Positions 17,381-25,242 of a stretch of DNA of 64,000 bases are shown here, piece after piece. The notes under the pieces are model-generated. The model was given only the letters and a program-made list of their open reading frames with translations, made no database searches and had not been told where the DNA came from. A program made the position numbers and the translations under genes. Position 1 is the first letter of the stretch. Each line of letters starts with the position of its first letter. Source of the stretch: CAYOPZ01 sp964406005 (GTDB taxonomy: Bacteria > Bacteroidota > Bacteroidia > Bacteroidales > SM23-62); contig CAYOPZ010000016.1 in the NCBI GenBank assembly GCA_964406005.1, positions 1-64,000 on the forward strand, written 5' to 3'.

Positions 17381-17991
17381 TCGCATCCTCCTACCAGGTC
17401 TGCCTCTTTCTTCCTCTTCACATCAAGAAATGCCGTCTTCAGGCTGTCAGGCAGACTGTTCATCTTCGTAAAGAAATCCCTGGCCCCGTACCTTGTTTCA
17501 AAGATCGCATTTTCGGCAGCACTGATCCTTTCACCTGTAAATTCGGAATTCATGACAACCCTGTACCATTCATTCATTCCCCCTTTCATAATCATTGATC
17601 CACCGTAACCCTGCTGCCGGGAAAGCATCCGGGCCTGGGCAGCCATTGTATTGCCGTTCGAATAGAAAACCACGGTTTTGCCCTGTTCATCGAAGTATCC
17701 CGCATAATCAGGGTTCAGCAGATCAGCCAGGGGAATATTAATGGCACCGGGAATACAGGCTGTCAAAAACTGGTCCTTTGACCGTACATCGACCAGTCGA
17801 AGCGTACTGTCTTCCCTGACCACGCTCAATGCCACATCGTCTACCGTGATGTACTTGCCGGGACGGTTTATTTCAGCTATCATCTCCTCCGGATTCAGTT
17901 CAGTCGCTGATTTGGAATGATCGGGCATGACAAGGGCCAGCCCGGATATAATGACCAGTACCGCTGTTATCTGGAACCTCAAAGTGTGCAT
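17377..17991 (-). CDS. Periplasmic rhodanese-like protein, catalytic Cys replaced by Ser
   Basis: 204 residues. A signal or anchor peptide occupies about 1-28. The rhodanese domain (about 50-145) shows LRLVDVRSKDQFLTACIPGAINIPLA and KGGMNEWY, but the active-site loop is FYSNGNTMA, with Ser111 where Cys belongs. A C-terminal helical extension (about 160-204) is not part of the usual domain. It lies 22 bp after the second YeeE gene and overlaps the next rhodanese gene by the ATGA junction. By inference it presents or senses sulfur compounds for the transporter rather than catalysing transfer. Confidence 0.8.
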   Translation of the reverse strand: MHTLRFQITAVLVIISGLALVMPDHSKSATELNPEEMIAEINRPGKYITVDDVALSVVREDSTLRLVDVRSKDQFLTACIPGAINIPLADLLNPDYAGYFDEQGKTVVFYSNGNTMAAQARMLSRQQGYGGSMIMKGGMNEWYRVVMNSEFTGERISAAENAIFETRYGARDFFTKMNSLPDSLKTAFLDVKRKKEADLVGGCE

Positions 17992-18013
17992 AACATAATG
18001 GATTGAATTGACA

Positions 18014-18610
18014 TTAAAATTCTTTTGTTATATCGGGACGGGCAAAACGCTTCTCGGCTTTCTCGGCCAACCAGAACATGCCGGCCGCAATCAGCGTTAC
18101 AAGAAAAATGAACCAGGCATCCGGGATGCCGAGTGACTCTGAAAGCTTGACCGGTCCGAGATTGTTTCTGGTATGAAAATCCTGTATAAGCGGATAGGTT
18201 TCGGCAAAAAGGAACGCCCCGATGCCGCCTCCAAGCAGAAAAACAAAGGCATCAATTTTACCTATGGCGGCAGCGCTGATACCTGTGCCAGGACAGAATC
18301 CCCCCATGACAAAACCTGCGCCCATAATAATACCGCCGATAATGGCCGGCCACAGATAAAGGTTGTTATGAAAAACAAGGTTCATATCAAGCAGACCAAG
18401 GGAACTCATCAGCTTCGCCCCTATCATTGCAACGATGGCAGCCGTAAAAAAGACTTTCAGCACGGTCGTATCATATCCGTAAAACATACCGGCCAGTTTC
18501 CGGCTCGATGAGAATCCGGCCTGCTCGAGGGAAAATCCAAAACCCAGCCCGATGCAAAAAGCGATGAACAGGTATAATGCAGAATCTGAAATACTTGTAA
18601 CGGGTCCCAT
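18014..18610 (-). CDS. YeeE/YedE family sulfur-compound transporter, C-terminal half-type subunit
   Basis: 198 residues with about five membrane helices. The motif GFVMGGFCPGTGIS (Cys106) matches the conserved Cys-containing motif of YeeE/YedE (DUF395) proteins, which in characterised cases import thiosulfate through Cys relay residues. The full-length family is about 350 residues, so this is one half of a split pair with the gene 13 bp upstream. The pair should form one inner-membrane channel. Downstream come two rhodanese-like proteins, matching the known association of YeeE with sulfur-carrier proteins. No TusA/YeeD homologue is visible nearby. Confidence 0.85.
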   Translation of the reverse strand: MGPVTSISDSALYLFIAFCIGLGFGFSLEQAGFSSSRKLAGMFYGYDTTVLKVFFTAAIVAMIGAKLMSSLGLLDMNLVFHNNLYLWPAIIGGIIMGAGFVMGGFCPGTGISAAAIGKIDAFVFLLGGGIGAFLFAETYPLIQDFHTRNNLGPVKLSESLGIPDAWFIFLVTLIAAGMFWLAEKAEKRFARPDITKEF

Positions 18611-18623
18611 AAAGCTTGAGTTA

Positions 18624-19136
18624 TTAAATCCAGTTTTTCCTGAAAAACCAGGCGAACATAAATCCCGATCCGAAAATGGCGATCATGGTAAGGAATCCGG
18701 CAGAGGTCAGTACTGCCATACCGGACAATGCGGCACCGCTGGTGCATCCGCGCGCCAGCTGCGCTCCATAGACAAACAAAACACCTCCCAGGAATGCCAT
18801 AAGCAATCTCCGGGATGAGGAAATGTTCGGGGATTTTTCAATCTTCCATTTCAGCCTGCCTGAAACGAACCCCGACAGCAGCGCACCGGCCAGCAGTCCC
18901 GCAACCTCGAATACAAGCCAGTTTTTCAACGGACTGCTGCCATTCTCAATGTACTGGCTGTAATAAGGTGAACCGGTGGCATGACTTTTACTTGCAGCGT
19001 CTACCAGTGATACAATGCAGTATTTGATGCCTCCGCTGGCCCCCAGTCCCCTGCCCGAAAGATACATGGCGCTCAGCAGTACCGCGCCAAGAAGCACCCC
19101 GGCAAGGTAAGGGTTCATATAGGGTTTCCTTTTCAT
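18624..19136 (-). CDS. YeeE/YedE family sulfur-compound transporter, N-terminal half-type subunit
   Basis: 170 residues with about four membrane helices. The motif ARGCTSGAALSG (Cys131) is the second conserved Cys motif of the YeeE/YedE family. The protein begins with a short basic segment and has a periplasmic or cytoplasmic loop at about 45-70 not typical of the soluble partners. It is the first gene of the operon continuing through the second YeeE half and two rhodanese-like genes. A TACATTTG box upstream (19177-19184, minus strand) should drive it. Split half-size YeeE pairs are common in Bacteroidota and Proteobacteria. Confidence 0.85.
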   Translation of the reverse strand: MKRKPYMNPYLAGVLLGAVLLSAMYLSGRGLGASGGIKYCIVSLVDAASKSHATGSPYYSQYIENGSSPLKNWLVFEVAGLLAGALLSGFVSGRLKWKIEKSPNISSSRRLLMAFLGGVLFVYGAQLARGCTSGAALSGMAVLTSAGFLTMIAIFGSGFMFAWFFRKNWI

Positions 19137-19176
19137 ATCGGGGTTTGTGAAATCCTCAGTAATAAGACGATCTCAC

Positions 19177-19184
19177 CAAATGTA
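19177..19184 (-). promoter_or_regulatory. -7 promoter box of the YeeE-rhodanese operon
   Basis: On the minus strand TACATTTG, a perfect TAnnTTTG match, 40 bases upstream of the start at 19136. It suggests the transporter operon has its own housekeeping promoter, separate from the upstream sigma-factor operon. Confidence 0.5.
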
Positions 19185-19203
19185 TGAATTTCCGGGAACC
19201 TGC

Positions 19204-19229
19204 CCGGCAGACATGAAGCCGCCTGCCGG
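19204..19229. terminator. Hairpin between the sigma-factor genes and the YeeE operon
   Basis: CCGGCAG (19204-19210) and CTGCCGG (19223-19229) form a 7-bp GC-rich stem. On the plus strand it is followed by TTTTT, but on the minus strand, where the neighbouring genes run, it is not followed by T. It may therefore act as a pause or regulatory hairpin rather than a simple terminator. Confidence 0.35.
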
Positions 19230-19252
19230 TTTTTACCAATTTTTTAACAAAA

Positions 19253-19594
19253 TTATTCACCCGGCTGCGCTTCCCCGGCAGCTTTGGCGTTCATTTTTTC
19301 TTCAAACCGCTTTCTCCAGTAAGTCCCCGGGTGGTCATGGTCCGCATGATCCCAATACCTCGATCCCGGTTTGAAATACCTGTGTCTGTCATGGCGGCCC
19401 GGTCCGATGCCGGTGAACAGGATTTTTGACAATAGCAGCACCCCGAGTGTTTGCCAGTAGTTCACTACGGGCCCGTTAAACAGTTCCGGGATAAGCCAGT
19501 TCCACAGCAGCTGAACCACCCAGGCAAACAATGCGAGAAAGGCCAGCCCCAGTATAACAAACTTGCCGTAATAAAAAATTCCTCTTGTTTTCAT
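19253..19594 (-). CDS. Small membrane protein paired with the ECF sigma factor
   Basis: 113 residues with two membrane helices (about 10-35 and 45-62). The sequence WNWLIPELFNG between them recurs in small proteins encoded beside sigma factors in this phylum. The hydrophilic C-terminus has a His-rich stretch (HDRHRY, then DHADHDHPG) that could bind metal. The gene begins 9 bp after the ECF sigma gene. By position it may be an anti-sigma factor or an envelope sensor, but it has no recognised anti-sigma domain. This is inference from context. Confidence 0.65.
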   Translation of the reverse strand: MKTRGIFYYGKFVILGLAFLALFAWVVQLLWNWLIPELFNGPVVNYWQTLGVLLLSKILFTGIGPGRHDRHRYFKPGSRYWDHADHDHPGTYWRKRFEEKMNAKAAGEAQPGE

Positions 19595-19603
19595 GGCTTT
19601 TGT

Positions 19604-20158
19604 TTAAAGTTGATTATACAATTCTTTCAGTTTTTTCCTGAGAAATAAAATGGCATACCTTTTTCGCGATAAAAGCGTATTGATCCCTTCCCCGGTCAGT
19701 CCGGAAATTTCCTTGAAGCTTTTATCTTCAAATTCATTCCAGACAAATACATCCCGTTGTTCAGCGGGCATTGTATCAAGTGCCTGCCCGATCTCATGCC
19801 AGATCATTTCCCTCATCATTTCATCTTCCGGATCCCTTGTGAGTGAAGGCAGGATATCCTCGAGCATCAGGGGAGTCCCATCCTCCTCCCTTGTCATCGC
19901 TATCCTGTCTCCCAGGCTTTCCGGTCTTTTTTTCCGGAAATAATCCGTGATCCTGTTCCTGGCTACAGTGAACAGCCAGGATGTGATCCTTTCCGTTTCA
20001 CGAATGTCCTCGAATCCTCTCAGGAACTGGTAAAGAACATCCTGCAGTATGTCTTCAGCATCCTCCCGGCTGCGAATACGCTTCCTTATGAAATTCAACA
20101 GCCTCCCTTTCTCCCTTGCGGCAATCTCACTGATATACATGCTTTCTTCCGCGGTCAT
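19604..20158 (-). CDS. ECF sigma factor (sigma-70 family)
   Basis: 184 residues. Region 2 (about 18-82) contains DAEDILQDVLYQFLRGF and the promoter-melting segment TSWLFTVARNRITDYFRKKRP. Region 4 (about 122-178) has ALDTMPAEQRDVFVWNEFEDKSFKEIS, the -35-recognition helix-turn-helix. It redirects RNA polymerase to a stress or envelope regulon. The partner small membrane gene begins 9 bp downstream. The sulfur transport operon lies a further 116 bp on and may belong to its regulon. Confidence 0.85.
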   Translation of the reverse strand: MTAEESMYISEIAAREKGRLLNFIRKRIRSREDAEDILQDVLYQFLRGFEDIRETERITSWLFTVARNRITDYFRKKRPESLGDRIAMTREEDGTPLMLEDILPSLTRDPEDEMMREMIWHEIGQALDTMPAEQRDVFVWNEFEDKSFKEISGLTGEGINTLLSRKRYAILFLRKKLKELYNQL

Positions 20159-20211
20159 TGAGCCTGGATTCCTGTTTCTGTTCTTACAGACGAAAATGAA
20201 GAATGAATATT

Positions 20212-21711
20212 TTAATGCACCCAGAAAGGTATTTTTCCGATTTCAATGCCCAGCAACCCCTTCCCCAGCAGCATGGTTATGATGGTTACGATCACAACGC
20301 CGGTCATGTTCAGTAAAAACCCCGTTCGCACCATCGTTGGGATTCGAAGCCGGTTGGTACCGAAAATAATGGCATTGGGGGGGGTTGCCGTCGGAAGCAT
20401 GAAGGCCAGGGATGAAGCAATGGTCGCCGGTATCATCAGGAACACAGGATTATTCCCGCTGCTTATCGCAAGACTTGCAAAAACAGGCAGGAGCATCTGG
20501 GTAGATGCCGTATTGGTGGTAAGTTCCGTAAGAAAGGACATCAGTGCAACCACGGAAACCATGATCAGTACGGGTGAAACCCCCCTTGTCCAGGAAAGCT
20601 GCTGGCCGAACCATACCGAAAGGCCGGATGACTGGAAGCCCAGGGCAAGTGCAAAGCCTCCCCCGAATAAAAGGACAATATTCCAGGGCAGCTTTTTCAT
20701 GGTTTCCATATCCATCAAGCGTCTGCCCTTTTCAGACCGGGCAGGCAGGATAAAAAGCAATATGCCGATAAACATCGCGACAGTGCCGTCGTTGATGAAG
20801 TCAGGCTCCCCGAGAAGCGTACTCCATCCCGGTATGGTAAAAGCATCGAATTTGATATCCGCCCTGAAAATCCATAACAATGTAAGGACAATGAACAGGG
20901 TGAGGACCGTTTTTTCTTCCGTGCTTGACCGGCCCAGTTTCCTGTATTGATCCTTGAAATGAGAAGTTTTGATCCCGCCCCACTGAATCCTGGGTTTATA
21001 GATCAGGTAAATGATCAACCAGGTGGCTGCCAGCATCAGGAGACTTATCGGTATGGCAAACATCATCCACTTTGCAAATGAGATTTCAGGTGCGCCGGGA
21101 AACAAAACAGTCAGGACCCTCGGATAGACAAGATTGGGAGGTGTCCCTATCAGGGTGGCAATTCCCCCTTCGGATGCACTGTAAGCGATGGCGAGCAAGA
21201 GCCCTATGGAATACCGCGAGACTTCCTTTTTTCCGGTGCTTTCTTCCAGGCTGCTGATCACCGACATTACGATGGGGATCATCATCATGGCCGTTGCGGT
21301 ATTGGATATCCACATGGAAAGAAATGCGGTTGCCAGCATGAAACCCGCCAGTATCCTTCCCGGGCTGACACCTGTAAATATCAGTATTCTTATTGCAATA
21401 CGTTTGTGCAGGTTCCATTTTTCCATGGCCAGGGCCATCATAAAACCTCCTATGAAAATAAAGATGATATGGTTCATGTACTGGGTGGATACCTCCCTGC
21501 CGTCCAGGATGCCCAGTGCCGGAAACAGGACCAGGGGTACAAGTGCAGTGATGGCCAGGGGGAGTGCCTCCGAAACCCACCAGACGGCCATCAGTACCGC
21601 AACGGCCAGTGTACGGGTGACCTGAGGGTTTCCGGGTTCCAGGTCAGTAAAAATAAGAATGAACAAAAAAGCAGCGATACCCAGAATAAGACCGAATATT
21701 TTCTTGTTCAT
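20212..21711 (-). CDS. DASS/SLC13 family sodium-coupled di- or tricarboxylate transporter
   Basis: 499 residues, about 11-12 membrane helices, the normal length for the family. The two conserved carboxylate/Na+-binding motifs are SNTATAMMMIP (about 130-140) and TELTTNTASTQMLLP (about 410-425), as in VcINDY-type succinate/citrate carriers. It would import C4 dicarboxylates such as succinate, fumarate or malate with Na+, or sulfate in some relatives. It begins 15 bp after the methyltransferase gene, suggesting one transcript, and ends 53 bp before the ECF sigma start. Confidence 0.88.
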   Translation of the reverse strand: MNKKIFGLILGIAAFLFILIFTDLEPGNPQVTRTLAVAVLMAVWWVSEALPLAITALVPLVLFPALGILDGREVSTQYMNHIIFIFIGGFMMALAMEKWNLHKRIAIRILIFTGVSPGRILAGFMLATAFLSMWISNTATAMMMIPIVMSVISSLEESTGKKEVSRYSIGLLLAIAYSASEGGIATLIGTPPNLVYPRVLTVLFPGAPEISFAKWMMFAIPISLLMLAATWLIIYLIYKPRIQWGGIKTSHFKDQYRKLGRSSTEEKTVLTLFIVLTLLWIFRADIKFDAFTIPGWSTLLGEPDFINDGTVAMFIGILLFILPARSEKGRRLMDMETMKKLPWNIVLLFGGGFALALGFQSSGLSVWFGQQLSWTRGVSPVLIMVSVVALMSFLTELTTNTASTQMLLPVFASLAISSGNNPVFLMIPATIASSLAFMLPTATPPNAIIFGTNRLRIPTMVRTGFLLNMTGVVIVTIITMLLGKGLLGIEIGKIPFWVH

Positions 21712-21726
21712 TGTCAGATGGGTGTC

Positions 21727-22575
21727 TCACCCGAGGGGTTTGGATCCTACAAAAACGAAATATTGCCTGCGACGCCTGAGGCAATAGAGTGTCCATTGAA
21801 TGTTTATAATATAAAATATTTTAAAAATCGTATCCCTGAAAAATCCGAATTTCTTCATGGTCCTGATCCAGTCCCTGTAATCGCTGAATCCCCTGATCAC
21901 CATATGGGTGATATCAATACTCCGGGTCCTGTCAAGCGAGGAATTTTCAATTTCGGCTTCATATCTTGCCCGCTTCCAATGATGGAGGACCATCCTGCTT
22001 TTCCACAGCCTTCGGATCCCGATGCCTGAACTTGTCCTGGTTGTCAGAAGGTCGGCGATAACAAAAGTCCCGCCCGGCCTGAGGACCCTTCCAACCTGTT
22101 TAAGGAATGCTGTCTTGTCGGGATAGTGAAATGCACTCTCAATGCTTATCACAACATCCATTGAATCGGAAGGTATTTCTCCGAGATGCTGCGCATCATC
22201 AACGAAAAACTTCATGTTTTTTATCTCCTGCAGCTTCATTTCCCTTTCGGCGATCTCAATGTTCCCCGGATCGAGATCAATGCCCGTTACAGATGCAGGC
22301 CTGTACTCCGTATTGATATAAATGGCCTGCACACCGTTCCCGCACCCGATCTCCAGCGCATGCTTATCCCTCAGGTTATCAATGAGTGAAACACAGAAAT
22401 CGGTAAGGTTTTTCTGTGACCGAAGGAAACTGCTGGTATCATCTCCTTCCATTGGAAAGTGAAGCATGGTATATTCCTCATTCAGCCGTTTCAGGGCCAT
22501 GTTCATATTCCTGTAATAATGATTTATCGAAATGCCGGTACGAAAGAGATCCGTAAATTGTGCCCAGAGATTCAT
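21727..22575 (-). CDS. SAM-dependent methyltransferase, class I
   Basis: 282 residues. The AdoMet-binding motif ALEIGCGNGVQAI (about 73-85) is followed by the acidic motif II VTGIDLDPGNIEIAE, the post-I segment DDAQHLGEIP and VLRPGGTFVIADLL. These match small-molecule or lipid methyltransferases of the UbiE/sterol type. The C-terminal third contains WRTMKKFG.. and basic residues (CLRRRRQYFVF), which may contact a membrane. The substrate cannot be told. It lies 15 bp upstream of the DASS transporter, 68 bp downstream of the PLP enzyme, all on the minus strand. Confidence 0.8.
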   Translation of the reverse strand: MNLWAQFTDLFRTGISINHYYRNMNMALKRLNEEYTMLHFPMEGDDTSSFLRSQKNLTDFCVSLIDNLRDKHALEIGCGNGVQAIYINTEYRPASVTGIDLDPGNIEIAEREMKLQEIKNMKFFVDDAQHLGEIPSDSMDVVISIESAFHYPDKTAFLKQVGRVLRPGGTFVIADLLTTRTSSGIGIRRLWKSRMVLHHWKRARYEAEIENSSLDRTRSIDITHMVIRGFSDYRDWIRTMKKFGFFRDTIFKIFYIINIQWTLYCLRRRRQYFVFVGSKPLG

Positions 22576-22644
22576 GATATTGAACAGTATTGTTAAGGCA
22601 GAAAGATAGTAAATTAATATGTAAGAGAATACAGGTGCGGGAAT

Positions 22645-23883
22645 CTAACTCATTGCTTGTTTAATATCCGCGATCAGGTCATCAATGTCTTCAATACCGA
22701 CTGAAAGCCTCAGCATGGTTGGCCTTACTTTCATTTCCAGCCGGATTTCTTCCTGGAATTCAGAATATATCGTAGACCAGGGATGAATGATCAGGCTTTT
22801 ATTGTCATTCATATTTGTAGCCCGCCTTATGATTTTGAGTTTGTTCATGAACCTGAAGCACTTTTCTTCCGAGGCAAGATCAAATGTAAGTATGCTTCCC
22901 GGGATTCCTCCGAACTGGCGCCTGCTCAATTCATGATAAGGCGATCCCTTAAAACCGGGGTAGTTGAGCTGCCGTACCTTATCGTACCCATCGAGGAAGG
23001 CTGCGAGCTTCATGCAATTCTGGAAAGATCTCTCGACCCGCAGGGCCAGAATGTCCAGGCCGAGGCTCTGCATCTGTGCCGTCCTGGGCGACATACAGGA
23101 ACCAAGATTCCTGTATATCTCCTTGCGGAGCTTTACAATAAATGCCCTCTCCCCTGCTTTTTCCCTGAAGGCAGTCAGTTTAGGGACGTTGTTCCAGTCG
23201 TTCAATCCCGTATCAACGATAACGCCCCCTACCGAAGTGGCTCCTCCCGATATGAACTTGGTGCTGGACATTACTTCTATGTCAACTCCCAGTGATCTGG
23301 CATTGAACACATTACATGGTGTCAGGGTGCTGTCTGCCATAACGAGAATATCATGCTTCCCGGCCAGTTTTATGATTTCTGCGATATCAACCACTTCAAG
23401 CTGTGGATTGGTAACCGTCTCGAAGAATATCAGCCGGGTATTCCCGTCGATATGCTTTTCAATGTTGCCGGTATCCAGCAGGTCACAAAACCGGGTTTCA
23501 ATGCCAAGATCAGGCAGGGTTCTGTTGAACAGTCCGTATGTATGACCAAACAGGTGGGTGGATGTCAGGAAATTCTCCCCCTGCTGTACCACCGCCATGA
23601 TGGCATTGCTGATTGCGGCCATCCCCGATGTCAACGCCAGGACAGCCCTGGCATCCGTCACTGCTGCCAGTTTCCTTTCGAAGTATTCTACGGACGGATT
23701 GGAGGAGCGGCTGTATACATGAGCCGGCTTCCTGTCCTGGAATGCATCTGCAATGTCCTGGGAAGTGTCGAATTCAAAAGCCACAGTATCGTAGACCGGC
23801 ATATGCAGGCTGTTAAATGCATCTTTTTTGGGGTAAGGTGTGGACAATACCTTTGTTGTGAATCCCTTTGTCTGTTCAGCCAT
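22645..23883 (-). CDS. Cys/Met metabolism PLP-dependent enzyme (cystathionine gamma-synthase/O-acetylhomoserine sulfhydrylase family)
   Basis: 412 residues. The PLP lysine lies in SSTKFISGG (about 215-223), with YSRSSNPSVEYFERKLA upstream and VADSTLTPCN before the lysine. These are the marks of the family that makes or breaks C-S bonds in Met/Cys metabolism: cystathionine gamma-synthase, gamma-lyase, O-acetylhomoserine sulfhydrylase and methionine gamma-lyase. An EEIRLEMKVRPTMLRLSVGIE tail segment and the usual length suit a full-length enzyme. Which reaction it performs cannot be settled from sequence. The gene sits among MsrA and sulfur genes, all on the minus strand. Confidence 0.85.
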   Translation of the reverse strand: MAEQTKGFTTKVLSTPYPKKDAFNSLHMPVYDTVAFEFDTSQDIADAFQDRKPAHVYSRSSNPSVEYFERKLAAVTDARAVLALTSGMAAISNAIMAVVQQGENFLTSTHLFGHTYGLFNRTLPDLGIETRFCDLLDTGNIEKHIDGNTRLIFFETVTNPQLEVVDIAEIIKLAGKHDILVMADSTLTPCNVFNARSLGVDIEVMSSTKFISGGATSVGGVIVDTGLNDWNNVPKLTAFREKAGERAFIVKLRKEIYRNLGSCMSPRTAQMQSLGLDILALRVERSFQNCMKLAAFLDGYDKVRQLNYPGFKGSPYHELSRRQFGGIPGSILTFDLASEEKCFRFMNKLKIIRRATNMNDNKSLIIHPWSTIYSEFQEEIRLEMKVRPTMLRLSVGIEDIDDLIADIKQAMS

Positions 23884-23936
23884 ATCTGTGCATCTTGGTT
23901 TAACGGGACAAAGTTAATTTTTTATGTGATTCGACC

Positions 23937-24569
23937 TTATTTCAGTTTGTCCTGGTAATGGGCCTTAAATTTCTCAACCTTGGGTTTTACCACAACGGTA
24001 CAGTAAGGTTGTCCCGGATTGTTTTCGAAATAATCCTGGTGATAATCCTCTGCTACATAGAATGTTTCAAAGGGGACGATCTCGGTTACAATGGGGTCGC
24101 TGAAGGTTCCGCTGGCATCCATTTCCTCTTTTGATTTCAGGGCAGCCTGTTTTTGTTCCCCGGAATGATAAAAAATGGCCGACCTGTACTGGGTGCCCAC
24201 ATCATTTCCCTGCCTGTTAAGGGTGGTAGGATCATGCGTATGCCAGAAAATTTCCAGCAATTCCTCGTAGGTGATCTGTGAAGGATCGAACCAGATCTGG
24301 CAGGCCTCGGCATGTCCGGTCCGGCCGCTCGAAACTTCACTGTATGATGGATTCTTTACCGTTCCTCCGGTATATCCGCTGACTACTTTGTCAACGCCCT
24401 TCACTGTTTCAAATACGGCTTCCGTACACCAGAAACATCCCGAGGCGAAAGTAGCCACCTCCAGTTTATCGTCATCTCCCATAACCTGCCCTGCAGTTGC
24501 GGAATTGTTTTTCACGGTTTGTAGAAGGAAAACGCCCGAAATGGCTGCTATGAAGATAATATTTTTCAT
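23937..24569 (-). CDS. msrA: Peptide-methionine (S)-S-oxide reductase
   Basis: 210 residues, exported: residues 1-27 are a signal peptide (MKNIIFIAAISGVFLLQ). The catalytic GCFWCTEAVF motif and the conserved GYTGGTVKNPSYSEVSSGRTGHAE segment define MsrA, which reduces methionine-S-sulfoxide in proteins using a thioredoxin-like donor. The exported form would repair periplasmic proteins. It lies just upstream of the Cys/Met PLP enzyme on the same strand. Only 23 bp separate its start from the divergent gene at 24593, so promoters must overlap the coding starts. Confidence 0.93.
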   Translation of the reverse strand: MKNIIFIAAISGVFLLQTVKNNSATAGQVMGDDDKLEVATFASGCFWCTEAVFETVKGVDKVVSGYTGGTVKNPSYSEVSSGRTGHAEACQIWFDPSQITYEELLEIFWHTHDPTTLNRQGNDVGTQYRSAIFYHSGEQKQAALKSKEEMDASGTFSDPIVTEIVPFETFYVAEDYHQDYFENNPGQPYCTVVVKPKVEKFKAHYQDKLK

Positions 24570-24592
24570 TTTCTTTCAATTATTTATTTGCA

Positions 24593-25237
24593 ATGAATCT
24601 TGACATTAAAAATTCTCTAACTTGTAGAACATTTTTGTATAACACCCGAGTAAAGGAAAAGTTTTTCAATTTGAAATTCCTGGATGTTCGTGAATTTCTC
24701 GATATTGACAGTTCCCGTCTGAATGCAGACATCCTGGTCGATAAAATCGAAGAGGATACGGACCTTTTTGAGACCGTGTGGGAAATCATGTTCGAAGATT
24801 CCAACCCCGTTTCCATGAGAGCGGGAAGGGTGATTTACCTTTTCGGACAGAAGCATCCCTATTTTATTGAACCAAGGGCACCGGAGATCATCAAAAGGCT
24901 TTCTTCGGTCAAAACGGAAGGCGTTGTCAGGAGTTTGCTGGGTGTTTTATGTATGGTACCGTTACCGGAGGATGAATCGGGATATTTATTTGACCTGTGT
25001 TACAACATCGTTGAATCTCCTGCTTCGGCCATTGCCCATAAAGCATATGCCCTTACGATCCTGTATAATATTTCTGAAATGGAACCCGGCCTGAAACCCG
25101 AGTTGATTACTTTTTTTGAGGAACAGCTGGATACGGAATCTGCCGGGATCAAAGCCAGGACCAGGAGCCTGTTAAACAGGCTTTACAGGGAGACGGGGGC
25201 CGGAGGTACCGGATATTCTAATAAATTAAAACGCTGA
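24593..25237 (+). CDS. HEAT/ARM-repeat-like protein of unknown function
   Basis: 214 residues, no signal peptide. After a variable N-terminus the chain is nearly all amphipathic helices: SMRAGRVIYLFGQ, IIKRLSSVKTEGVVRSLLGVL, IAHKAYALTILYNISEM. These are arranged like tandem HEAT/armadillo repeats, which form protein-binding solenoids. The start is uncertain because the ATG is only 23 bp from the divergent msrA start and the first 15 residues look atypical; a later start is possible. The next gene begins 5 bp after its stop, so it is co-transcribed with the guanylate-kinase-like gene and may be its partner. Confidence 0.6.
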   Translation: MNLDIKNSLTCRTFLYNTRVKEKFFNLKFLDVREFLDIDSSRLNADILVDKIEEDTDLFETVWEIMFEDSNPVSMRAGRVIYLFGQKHPYFIEPRAPEIIKRLSSVKTEGVVRSLLGVLCMVPLPEDESGYLFDLCYNIVESPASAIAHKAYALTILYNISEMEPGLKPELITFFEEQLDTESAGIKARTRSLLNRLYRETGAGGTGYSNKLKR

Positions 25238-25242
25238 ACGCT

